In this document: piece by piece, positions 11,075-21,870 of the stretch
How the letters are laid out: every line of letters starts with the position of its first letter
How positions within the stretch are numbered: the stretch's first letter is position 1
Source: Ancistrus triradiatus
Lineage: Eukaryota; Chordata; Actinopteri; Siluriformes; Loricariidae
DNA length: 64,000 nucleotides
NCBI GenBank assembly: GCA_025084515.1
Contig: JAJAGP010000755.1
Coordinates: 239,887-303,886 of the forward strand
Direction: 5' to 3'
The notes under the pieces: generated by a model
Seen by the model: the letters and a program-made list of their open reading frames with translations, nothing else
What the model was told of the DNA's origin: nothing
Databases searched by the model: none
Position numbers and translations under genes: made by a program

Positions 11075-11790
11075 CGACAACATTACGCAACGGCGCGACA
11101 TTTGTTTCCGTCCAGGTTTGCGTTCATTTTTAGATTTTGTATTGACGTTGCCCAAAGACTTTCGATGGCGTCAATTCTAGGAATCTGTGGTGTAAATGAT
11201 CCCTCATGCTCCCAGAACCACTGGCATCCTGGTGGCATAACCTGGTCATTCAGTGAGTCACCACAGGATTGCAATACGTACAGCAGCTGATCCAGTAGGG
11301 CATTGTTGCCCTTGCAGCACTGAATCTATGGGCTTCATCCTCAATTCGATGGTTCGATTGTTTTCCTTTCACTGATGTTTATCAGTGAAACTACAGGCTA
11401 GATCCTCAGGACACAAAACCCAAATGGTTTTTACCATGCCATCTCGGAGTAAACATAAAAAGTGGGCACAAGATCTTGTGTTGATGTTGCCCAAAGACTT
11501 TTGATGGTGTCAATTCCAGGAATGTCTGGTCTAACTGATTCCTTGTGCTCCCAGAACCACTGGCATTTTGACCCTGGAATATGCCCGTGCCGACAGGTGG
11601 TATGACCTGGTGATTCAGCAATTACCACATAAAACAACCCCAGATCATAGCACTGCCACCAAAACCTGGTACAGTGGGCACTAGGCACTTCCCTGGCATA
11701 CCCATCGCTCTGGAATAGGGTCACTCTGGACTCATCAGACTCCTTAACCTATTTCCATTGCTCCACAATCCAGATTGTGCCCACTAGCAA
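11075..11790 (-). pseudogene. Tc1/mariner-like transposase relics
   Basis: Two related minus-strand segments, about 11130-11290 and 11470-11760, share 'gttgcccaaagactttygatgg' style sequence and the string encoding QWFWEH. The second translates to SDESRVTLFQSDGYAREVP, matching the Tc1 region after the second catalytic aspartate, and continues CTRFWWQCYDLGLFYVV. Frames are broken and no inverted repeats are visible. Confidence 0.55.
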
Positions 11791-12402
11791 ATTGTTTAAG
11801 CAATGTTTAAGCAACGAGAATGTACAGTACATGTTGCTCCAACTAGGGTTAAACGTATTAATGGCTGCAGTAATTTTCCAGTGAAAACCTTTTAACTGTT
11901 TGATTATTTGAATGCAAACTGCAACTTTTTCTTGGCCAGACAGCTCATGTAGTCTTGTGGAAAAGCTTGGGCACCCCTAAATTAAAAAAGTTAAGTATAA
12001 CCTACGATATCTTGCTCCTTTTAGCACCAACCATGTACCAGTCTGTGGTGGTGAAAAGTCTTTGTCATGATCATTTTTGTAAGCAGTCATTTACATGATA
12101 ATTTTTTTTTATTATGTGTAACAAAGTCAGGGCAGAAATCGAGACTCATCAGACCCGGCGACGTTTTTCCGATCTTCTGTTGTCCAATTTTAGCAAGCCT
12201 GTGAGAATTGTAGCGTTGGTCTATCAGCTCGAACCAGTCTGGCCATTCTCCTCAGACCTCTCACTAATACATTACTGGGTGTCTGATTTCACTGTTTGTG
12301 TGTTGGTAGGTTCTCCAGACACCCACATGTCTGTACACGCACTGAAAGACTTTTACATAACGTGTACGCCTTAAACAAATAAGCTTATACCCTCCTGTCT
12401 TT
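11791..12402. other. No gene recognised
   Basis: AT-leaning single-copy DNA with short frames only. A pyrimidine tract at about 12390-12414 leads into the candidate acceptor described in the next entry. Confidence 0.3.
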
Positions 12403-12414
12403 CTCTTCTGCAGG

Positions 12415-12465
12415 TCAAAGTAACAGCTGCCTTACGGACGCTCGAGTGCAGAGCTGAGAGACGAG
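12415..12465 (+). other. Possible short terminal exon (unassigned)
   Basis: A good pyrimidine tract 'tgtctttctcttctgcag' ends at about 12414. If spliced in the frame that begins with two bases, the downstream sequence reads QSNSCLTDARVQS and then a stop. In human the gene upstream of RNF217 is NKAIN2, but I cannot match these residues to it. It may be a chance acceptor in single-copy DNA (12400-13060). Confidence 0.15.
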
Positions 12466-13299
12466 TCAATCCTGTCCTCATTTTACGTCTTAATCTGATC
12501 GTGTCTTGCGAAGCTCCGGAGGAACGCCTGGCGAAGGCCGGATCTCACTGGACCTTCTGCCTTTGATGTACTGGAGCGAGGGCGCCACCGTGTGACCGGG
12601 ACGCTCCAGTGTTCCTTTGCTGTGGACTTTAGATAGAAACAGGACGAGGATGCCGAAAGACAGACTCTCCATCAGACTCCGTGAGAAGGACTCGAGGCGC
12701 GTCCTGTAACGATGTCATGTGACGTGTTGAATAGATTTAACTAATGAGAACTAGAACTACGCAAGGTGTTTACTCCGCGGTCGTTCCTGGATCTCCGGCT
12801 CGATCCTCCAACTTGTTTTTAAGCTCTGTTATGGATGTATTTCGTCTTGAAAGTGCCAAGAACAAAACGTCACCCCCTTTCCGATTCTCAAACAGCAGTC
12901 AAAAAAAGGTCCAGACCTCCACCTGGTCTGGGCCTGTCCTGGGACCGACCGTGTTTGTTGCATGAGGTGTAACGTCGCATTTTTAATTGGAGGACACAGG
13001 TCCTACAGGTAGCTCCAGAAGACTGAGTGTGTATTATCCGGTAACGCTTTACTTCATACGGCTATGATGTGCATTTCGAAATGGTTCGTCTAACCAGGGT
13101 CAGCAAACGAAGGCCTAAAAAAACCCACAGACATGCTGAGCACTCAGGGTGCCAATACATTAGAGCATCACACACTCACTCATTCACAAATCCCAACAAG
13201 GAAACGTGGAGAACATACCAAACTCTTCCAAGTCTCAGACCGTGATGTCCCAGAAATAGTCTGGTCCTGACTTATTCCAGTAGACGCCTGCTATTTTAC

Positions 13300-14460
13300 A
13301 GTACCAAGTCAGTATGGTCCCAAGATATTTCATTTATTCTGGTCAACTTCATTTCATTTCAGTTTCATTCCTGCATTTCAGGACGGGGACAATTTAGGGC
13401 TAGTAATGAGGTAAAAAACTAAATAATGATGTGAATTCAAACAAGTGATGTCAACAGGTGAGTCAGGCGATCAGAGGATCTCCAGTTTATCAGCAAACGT
13501 GAGAAAATGTGAAATGTTTAAAAACAATGTTCCTCAAAGAAAGGCTGGAAGGGATTTATATATTTCTCCTCTACAGAGCATAATATCATTAAACCATTCA
13601 AGGAATCTGGAGGAATTTCCTAAAAAGCCTAAACTGAAGAGGGGTGATCTCCGCTCCCTCAGACCGTCATTCATCAATAGCTGGTAGAACCACATGGACA
13701 AGGGATTCCTTTATCAAACCTTTACCAAGCTCTACAATACAGAGTTACATTCACAGATACCACTTAAAACGTTACTGTGCTAAAAAGAAGAATTATGTTA
13801 TAACCATGTCCAGAAGGCATCTGGGATGGACCATCATACAGTGGGAACGGGGATTGTGCTCAGACCCATCTGTATCACAGATCTTTATTTTAAGAAAAGG
13901 AAGGCAAAGATGAAAGGTCCAAAATCCAGGCTCTGTCATGCTATGGGTCGGTTCAGGGCCATTTACACTTCTGCAGAAAAGTACAGTGAGATTTTAGAGC
14001 AACATCAGCTGCCTTCAAGACGACATCTTTTTTTAAAAAGACATCCATTCATTTTGCAACAAGACAAATCAGAAAAAGTTAGGACTGAAATATATAAATC
14101 CCTTCCAATCTTTCCAATTTTTAAACATTTCAATCATTTTCGTTACACAATCTGGTGATAAGCTGGAGATCATCTGATATCCTTTTTCCTCAAAGACTCA
14201 GGCTTTCTGGTTGCTGCTTTTGTACCAAATCATGATTATAATCACCTGTTTGAAATCACATCATTATTTAGTTTATTTAAACTCATTACTAGCCCTAAAT
14301 GGCCTCGTCCCAACTGTTTTTGGAAGGTGTTGCAGGCCTGAAATGGATGTTTATTAACAAATGAAATGAAGTTGCAGAAAAAACATGAAATGTCTCAGGT
14401 TCATTCTGTCTGCAACGAAATAAAAGTCAAAGGAAATGTCAGAAACACTGTGTTTCTTTT
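13300..14460 (+). repeat. Interspersed repeat family A, copy 2
   Basis: Same family as 541-1400 (inverted) and 58020-58830. It begins with 'tttcattcctgcatttcagg' near 13363, contains 'ggatctccagtttatcagc', 'cataccacttaaaacgttac'-like sequence and 'gggatggaccatcat' near 13821, and ends with the 'ttcattctgtctgc' block near 14400. Several frames are open for 80-110 codons but they are not conserved between copies. Confidence 0.65.
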
Positions 14461-15380
14461 TTATTTGCATTTTCCGTAGCGTCTGAAGCGTGGATCAGTC
14501 TCACCGTAGCCCTACGAACTGTAAAGTGTTACTGCTTTTTCTAAAGGAAAAAAAAAACAACAAAAAGGTACCTTCTTCCTAAGGTTTTTTTTAACGTGTG
14601 ACGTTCTTGACTTTTTCTAGTAGACTAATAATTTATTGTGAGGGTGGGCTGTACATAGAGACGGGGCGATTTTAAAAAAGTGACGCTGTTTTTTGAGTAG
14701 TGACGTGAGAGAAGTGTGTGGTAGAGTTTGTGACGTGGCCAGAAACGTGCTTTTGTTTGTGTATTTCACCTTTGCAGGACCCACGGACGAGCCCTGAAAG
14801 CCTCCTGCAGGACCATGGCTTTGATGTCGCGGAACTAACAGCATTAGCTCTAGTCCATTAGCGGAGGGCTTACAGAGGGCTTATGGGGCAGTTCTTTTAC
14901 CTCCACTAACACTGTAGTGGCTTTTGTAGAGTACTAACCATGCTTCTGAGTGATTCCAAAATAAATCCAGATCCTTTTTTTAAACCGCACTTTGATTTCA
15001 TCATTTAAAAATGTTTAAAGAATGTTTGCTAAGTACTTGCAGACGTGTGCTACTATCATCGAGGGGGAACAGACAGACGACGAAGAGTCAGGATAAGATC
15101 TGGGGTTCGGGACGAAGGATTTTACGATTAAGAGAAGTGACGATGTAGGCCAATGCACTGTAGCCACCAGTAGGGGGCCTCGCAACTAGGGCTGGGCATC
15201 GGTTTGCAGCATTTTATTGAGGTCCCAATATCGATTCCAAGTTTTTTCGTTCTAAAATGGTGGGAAAACTGGGCCCAAATGTTAGGTTACAGATTTTATT
15301 TTTTTGTAATTTTAAAACTTCAAAGAATCATTGTTTCACTCACATTAGGGTGGTAGTGAAGACTGCCTGAGCGGAGCGAC
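14461..15380. other. No gene recognised
   Basis: Mixed single-copy DNA. A short block near 15188 ('gggctgggcatcggtttgc') has the look of a dispersed fish repeat. No exons or RNA genes are visible. Confidence 0.3.
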
Positions 15381-15499
15381 TCCAGACTGAGGCCGACACC
15401 AGATTTAGCATTTTTTTTCATCTTTTTCCTATTATTTACTAACTAAAATCTACAACTTTTTAATAGAATTAGGTTTTGTGTTTCACTTTGTCTATTATT

Positions 15500-16375
15500 C
15501 CATTTGCCTATTTATTTTATTATTTATTTTCTTTCATTGCCTTCTTCTTTCTTCTTTCTTTCTTCAAGCTATTTTTATTGATTCTTCTTGTTCATTCTTT
15601 TTGCTTTTTTTCTTTCATTTGTTCTTATTTCTTTATTGTGTACTTCTTTCTTTTCCTCTTCTTTCTTTTTTCCTCTTTCTTTCTTTCTTTGTTCCTTTCT
15701 TATTCATTCTTTTTTCTCCTTTTTCTTTCTTTCTTTTCTAAGTCTGTTGTTTTTCTGTGTTGTGTTTTCCACTCTTACTATTCGCTTTCCTGCCTATTCT
15801 TTCTTTCTTTCTTTTTCTTTCTACTTTCTTTCGTTTTTATTTTTTATCTAAGTCTTCATTTTTTGCTTTCTTTGTTTTTTGTTTCACTCTTCCAACTATT
15901 TAACTATAATCTACAGTACAGTTGCTTTGAGACAAGGCTCCATTGCAAAAAGCACTACATAAATAAATCTGACTGGACTTGACTATTTATTTTCTTTCTT
16001 CTTTCTTTTTTTTTAAATAATTTCCTTTCTTTCATTGGTTCTTTGTTTTTTCCTTCTTTTGATTAATTTTTTTCTTTCTTGCTTGCTATTGTTCTTTCTT
16101 TCTGTTTTCTTTTATTTTCTTCTGTATTTTCTTCCTCTTTTCTTTAGTTTTACTTTCTTTCTTCCTAAGTCCTGCTATTTTGCTATATTTGGTTTGGTGT
16201 TTCACTTTTCCTACATCTCATTAACCTATTTCATTATTTATTTATTTTCTTTGTTTTCTTCTTTCTTTCTTTATTTCTTTCTGTCTTTCTTTCTAAGTCT
16301 GTTTTTCCTGTTTTGTGTTTCACTCTTCCTATATCCACTTTGCCTGCTTCTTTCTTTTTTTCTTTTTTCTGAACT
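15500..16375 (+). repeat. Polypyrimidine (TTTC-rich) desert with an embedded LINE tail
   Basis: Long strand-asymmetric runs of TTTC/TTC with few purines. At about 15905-15985 it is interrupted by 'ttgctttgagacaaggctcc' and 'aaataaatctgac', which match the L2-like LINE 3' tail at 18100-18165. Long open frames here are low-complexity artefacts. Confidence 0.85.
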
Positions 16376-16399
16376 CGTTCGGTTTATAACGTTACCTCA

Positions 16400-18165
16400 G
16401 ACAGACACATCGGACTCGGCTGGACTCGGACTTGGCCGCTTTTATTCTCTCTTACACGCTGCCACTAGGCTCAGTTATTCGTAAACATGGCATTAGTTTC
16501 CACTGCTATGCAGATGATACACAGCTGTACATATCGGCCAAACCTAATGACAGCCTTACAATCAACAAAATTGAGGACTGTGTAAAGGAAATAAAAGATT
16601 GGATGTTATTTAATTTTCTATTATTTAACTCAGACAAACCTGAGGTGCTATTAGTGGGACCCAAGGCTGTGAGAGACAGGTTTGCTACATCTATCCTAAA
16701 TCTAGATGGCTGTCCAGTATTGCCCAGTCCGTCTGTAAAAAACTTAGGGGTCACATTTGATTCAGATCTCTCCTTTGATGCACACATTAGCAGCATCACT
16801 CGAATTGCTTTCTTTCAATTACGTAATATTGCTAAACTTAGAAATATCCTCTCTTTTAACGATGCAGAGAAACTTGTTTCGTCTTACTTACTGGATGCTC
16901 TAGTAAATCTATAAATAAACGTCAGTTAGTTCAGAATGCAGCCGCCCAAGTGCTAACTCGAACTAGAAAATTTGTTCATATCACTCCTGTTCTATCATCA
17001 CTGCACTGGTTACCAGTCAAATTCCGCATTTTATTGATTACAAAATACATCTTATCACTTATAAAGCTCTACATGGCCTGGCCCCACATTATCTGAGTCA
17101 GTTTTACAGTCCAACTCGTCTACTTCGTTCACAGGGTACAGGACTTCTTTTAGTTCCTAGAATTAAAAAAGTCACAGCAGGGGGAAAGGCTTTCTCATAC
17201 ATGGCCCCCCAACTATAGAATAAACTTCTCACTTTTGTTCGAGACTCAGACACTCTCCAAATTTTAAGTCTAGGCTAAAGACATACCTATTTGCGCAGGC
17301 TTTTGACTAGATTTAGACCAGGATGCATGGCTTGGGTCACTGGGGCCAGAGTCTGGAGTCATGTCTGGCCTGCCTGCCTTGTCCGTTAGCCGGGAGTGTC
17401 GAGTGGGTGGTCTGGCTGAACTGGGCTTCGGTCCTCGTGATCTTGACTCATGCATTCTTGCTTTAGATTAAGGGCAGAGCTGAGGGTTCATAGTCAAAGA
17501 GTCTTATGGTGATCAGAGATGTTGGGTTGCTGTCTTCTGCCTCCTGTGGGGTTGCCAATGTCTCATATCAGCCCCATCATACCCGGGCCACTTAATGCCG
17601 ATGTGCATACTTCACATTTTATTCGAACTATGACTCCATGACTTTAGTTTCATTCTTAGATTTATCATTTACGCCGCCCAAGGAGGTTGGGTCCCTTTTT
17701 GAGTCTTGGTCCTCCCAAGGTTTTTTCCTATAACACTCAGGGAGTTTTCCTTGCCACTGTCGCCCTAGGCTTGCTCAATTTGGGATTCCAGCCCCACACA
17801 TGATTTCATCTGCTGGAGCTCCAATAAGCTGCTTCCGTCATAGCTCCAGCCCCATCATACAGAGCAATATGCCGATGTTGCATACTTTCACATTTATTCG
17901 AACTTTGGACTCCATTGACTTTAGTTTCGTTCAAAGATTTATCATCTACGCCGCCCATGGAGGTTGGGTCCCTTTGGAGTCTTGGTCCTCCCAAGGGTTT
18001 CTTCCTAGAAACTAGGGAGTTTTTCCTTTGCCCATGTCGACCCTAGCTTGCTCAATTTGGGATTGGACCGTAGTATTAGGAGATAATCTAAACTTGTAAG
18101 TTGCTTTGAGACATGCTCCATTGTAAAAAGCGCTATATAAATAAATCTGACTTGACTTGGATTCT
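16400..18165 (+). mobile_element. 5'-truncated L2/CR1-like LINE
   Basis: Contains the C-terminal part of reverse transcriptase, then a 3' UTR, and ends at about 18165 with the tail 'aaaaagcgctatataaataa' followed by 'atctgacttgacttgg'. The 3' UTR is present twice: 17560-17790 and 17820-18062 are near copies. The 5' part of the element is absent; the coding part begins abruptly beside the TTTC tract. Confidence 0.75.
16432..17290 (+). pseudogene. LINE reverse transcriptase C-terminal remnant
   Basis: Encodes PLGSVIRKHGISFHCYADDT, containing the catalytic YADD box, then a thumb-like region with SVKNLGVTFDSDLSFDAHI, typical of the L2/CR1/Jockey group. The frame stops at 16912. Similar coding continues out of frame with an 'ITPVLSSLHWLPV'-type string near 16980-17015. 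An ORF of this element class is normally about 900 residues or more, so only the end remains. Confidence 0.75.
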
Positions 18166-19089
18166 TACCCCGAGGACGAGACGAGTCTAAAGATTTTTCT
18201 TGACCTTGAAGATCTTTATATGTGTTGCTTGTTTGTAGATTTTGCACCTTCATTTTGATGGTACAGTTCTGGTCAGTTTTACTGGAGTCCCTTTTTTGCT
18301 TTTTTGTGAAACTTTGCTCAGACACTGACGACTCTAATGCAAAGTAGGGGAAAGCAGAATCCGAAAATATGTACGAGATCACCAGCGACGGAGGAACAAA
18401 ATGTTTGAGCTGACGGTAAACAACAACAAAGGCACACCTCGAACAGGCAAGGAAATAACAAGGGACGCTCTGAGATGCCAGCTAGCGTGGGAAGAGAAAG
18501 AAAGGGTGGCGGCAGAGAACGCTGTCCGGAAAGCCGTGCGAGGATCGAAGATGAAACAGAAAAAATACCCGAGACTGTAAAGTGTGGAACTGAAAGGGAA
18601 GCTGTGAGGCACAACTGCACTCCCTAATGAGGAGCCAATGGGAGGCAGGTGTTTAGTATTCAGGTGAGACGGCCTGCTATCTGGCCTGACTTTAAAACCA
18701 GGGTACTTACTATGTAAGGACCAAAGAATCACGGGCTGCTACTTTAATGACATCCAGGTGCTCTCTGCATATTAATTTTGGGAAAAAGAAATTTTTCATC
18801 AAACCTCAAGGCGGGTGAACAAGCTAAAAAGTCCAACAGAAGCTCCTGCTCAGACCTGAGGAGGAAGAATCTAGATCCACAGAACAGCCATTTTCTTCTT
18901 CTTAAAGCGTTCCGTTGTTGATCTACTTTCCAGCAGGATTAGTTTCTATTTGTGGCGGTAAGCTGAAGCGGCATCGTGCAAATAACAAAATATATAAAGG
19001 ACCAAGACTCTTTATGTGACAGCGCAAAAATTAAACTGAGATTGCAGAATGAAGAAAACCAATCAACAACGAGCAGAGCCAAAATATAC
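18166..19089. other. No gene recognised
   Basis: Minus-strand frames of 100-125 codons (18005-18382, 18318-18620 and 18379-18732) have no recognisable domain and overlap one another. The segment 18560-18700 resembles retroelement LTR-type DNA by composition, but I cannot show a second copy. Confidence 0.3.
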
Positions 19090-19460
19090 AAAAAACTTTG
19101 TATTTTTTTTTTTATTCTGCTAAATCTCTCATAACTAGACATGATAATATTCAGTCATGCAGTAAATCATGACATTTAACCCAAACTGAAGTTAGCAGCT
19201 TCAATGATTTTCTGCACCAGTTCTTGTTTTAAACTACACTACACTAATTAATTTAAAATATACATATGGAAAAGTTAAATATAGCTCTTATATTCAGGAC
19301 AGAAATAGAATTCAGGGACATAGATAAACCTTTATATAAAAATATATAAATAAATACTTTCATATAAAAGCTAAAGCATTGAGCCTGATTTGAAAATGTG
19401 AGTAAAAAGTACAGATTTTTCTTTTGACATGTAGTGAGTAAAAGTGAAAAAAGTTTTAAG
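19090..19460 (+). repeat. Interspersed repeat family B, copy 2
   Basis: Matches 6441-6800 from 'tctgctaaatctctcataac' onward, then 'gttaaatatagctctta'. It ends with 'gagtaaaaagtacagatttt', also seen at 8550 and 9050. Confidence 0.6.
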
Positions 19461-19639
19461 TGACGCGAAGAGACCAAAGAGACTGGTTCGGGTCGAGGGC
19501 TGAGTTTGCCCTGAGGTGACGCAGACCTGGGGTGCCCCCATAACGCTGAGTACAGAGGTTCATATTTCCAGCCTGGACTGTAAATTAATATTTGATGTGT
19601 TTGAATAAAAGATGAAATGAGACCATGTGGACTTGTTGT

Positions 19640-19860
19640 GGTCTTTGCCTTTTCTTGACATCACATCATTATTTGTTTTTTCTCATTACTAGCCCTAAAT
19701 TGCTTCGTCCCAACTTTTTTTGGGACGTGTTTCAGGCCTGCAATGCAGGACTGGATGTTTATTAACATATCAAATGAAGTTGCAGAAAAAAAACAATGAA
19801 ATGAGAAAAAGATATAAATCTTGGGTTCATACTGTCTGTAATGAAATCTCAGCATTCCCG
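19640..19860 (-). repeat. Interspersed repeat family A, terminal fragment
   Basis: Matches the end block of family A copies, in the same orientation as copy 1 ('attactagccctaaattgc' near 19687, 'aggcctgcaatgcaggactg' near 19734). Confidence 0.55.
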
Positions 19861-19989
19861 AGGGAGGTCCCAACCAGTGGTGCCCCCACACATGGCTCAA
19901 GCGAGAGCCACAAGACATGGGGCTGAATATATTTATCAAAGCCTTCCCCGTGAATGAAAAAGCTCTGATTTCTTCTTCATCGTGACTCA

Positions 19990-20835
19990 TTTAGCTCATG
20001 GCGAGGATTATCGTCGGTAATAACGCAGGAGGATCTCAGGAAGCATCCGAACTCCGAATCAGCGCTGGATCTGAAGCTCTTACTGAACTGCTTCCTGCCT
20101 CAGATCAGCTTCTGTATCTGCTTTGATTCTGTTTTGGTTCTGTTACCCATGAAATATTAATTGACAGCCTGGAAAAACACAGACAGCAAGTTTGTGCCTG
20201 GTTCAGATCCTCTTTGACAGATCGTTAACAGTTTTCAGGTTCTGTACGATCTCGATTATTGGGTTTAGACACTGATCAGATCAAATAACAATGAAATAAC
20301 ATGAATTAACTGGCTGTAAAAGCGCGGGTTTAGCTCTGGGCTAAATTCGACTTTAATTGTATGTAATATCCAAACGGATTAATTATGATGTAAAATAATA
20401 CACACAGTTGTAATAAAGGCGTGGAATTAAATGTAATACAGAAATGTGACGCATTATTGTGAGCCTGATTACTATACTACAGCGACCTCTAGTGTCCGAC
20501 GTGAGAAACTCAGGGTTGCCTGAAAGATTTAATCCAATAAAAGTTCAGGTTTAAACCGAATTCATTCTTATTTAATTTTATCTGTCTATCTGTCACTGTA
20601 AGTATTGTTAATACGTTTTGGGGTGCAGATTTACTGAAGATTAACACGTCTGTCATGTTCCTGATTCCTGAGAGGTCGAACAATCATCATAAGAAAGGCT
20701 GTGTTTTCAGAGCAGGACTTTCTAACACAGAGACGTTTGTGCCCTACACACTCAGAGACACACAGGCTTCAGTGAGTGTCTATTAAGAGTCAGGGACTTC
20801 AAGCTGTGCTGTTCACTAGGAGGAGTTTGGGTTAC

Positions 20836-20837
<2 letters not shown>
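19990..20837. other. No gene recognised
   Basis: Single-copy DNA upstream of rnf217, with no credible exons, RNA genes or repeats. Confidence 0.3.
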
Positions 20838-20874
<37 letters not shown>

Positions 20875-21130
20875 AAAACAACATAATGAATATATAATAT
20901 AATCATCATCATCATCATTATCATCATCATTATCATCATCATATTCTCATTTTACCTAATCAATTAAGTCTTATAGTAATAGTTAAAATAAAATAAAAAA
21001 TAAACAAAAATAAACAAAAATAATAAATAAAAAAAAATCATCATTTTAAAGAATGTAATTGTTTTATTTTGTAATCCAAATATAATGTACCATAAAATGA
21101 AATATAAAAATGAACATCTTCATAATGAGG

Positions 21131-21180
<50 letters not shown>

Positions 21181-21320
21181 CTTTTACGAAATAAATAATT
21201 ATAATCATTTCATATCATATATTCTGTAGCCAGAAAAAAATACGACATATATATATATATAATTGTATAAAATATAATATAATTTATTGTTATTATTGTT
21301 ATTGAATATAATTGTTATTG
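20838..21320 (+). repeat. AT-rich microsatellite cluster
   Basis: (TTA)n at about 20838-20872, (ATC)n at about 20905-20942, (ATA)n at about 21131-21180 and a short (TA)n at about 21247-21260. It lies immediately upstream of the GC-rich start of rnf217. Confidence 0.9.
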
Positions 21321-21349
21321 TTTTTAAACAATATCTCACCGTTTTGTTT

Positions 21350-21870
21350 TTTCTATGCGCGCCTGTGGAATCCTATCCGTTCGGCGTTGTGTAACATTGT
21401 CGGTCTGTACTTGTTCTGTACTACTGGTTGTGTAGTTGTGAGACATTCAAAATGTCATCAAAGTGTTGTGGGTTAAAATTTTTATTCAAGGTACTCTGAA
21501 TTTGGATTAACGTTATACGGTAGGAATTAGGCTGCGCTTTTAGTAGAGGATGTACGGTAAATGTCACCTAGCCCCAGAAACAAGGGAACATGTCGTTGGA
21601 AGAACTCTAAAGCGCTCTGTTGAGTACAGTAATGGATTTGTGTTCGGGGCTCGGCTTTATCGTGGGCATCGGATGGGAAGGTCACTGTTTAGGTGGGAGC
21701 TGTGGCGCTACACAAACGAGCTGATTTTCCGAGCGGATGGAGCGGACAGGGATTTGTTGTTGTTGTTGTACCTGAGGCGGAAGTCGGAGTTTTACATGGC
21801 AGTTTTGCTTTTGTTCGGGACTTTCTGAACAAAGAGAGTTCCTTCATGTGGAAGCTTCTGCCGCTTCGGG
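21350..21870 (+). promoter_or_regulatory. rnf217: rnf217 promoter / 5' UTR region (putative)
   Basis: Base composition changes from AT-rich to CpG-containing at about 21355 and stays so into coding exon 1. No TATA box is evident. A TGA in frame with the chosen start lies at 21826-21828, so translation cannot begin further upstream in that frame. Transcription start is not determinable. Confidence 0.5.

Noticed and set aside
15476..15982. Long plus-strand open frames rich in F, L and S
   Set aside because: They are translations of a TTTC-rich tract in three frames at once; no gene.
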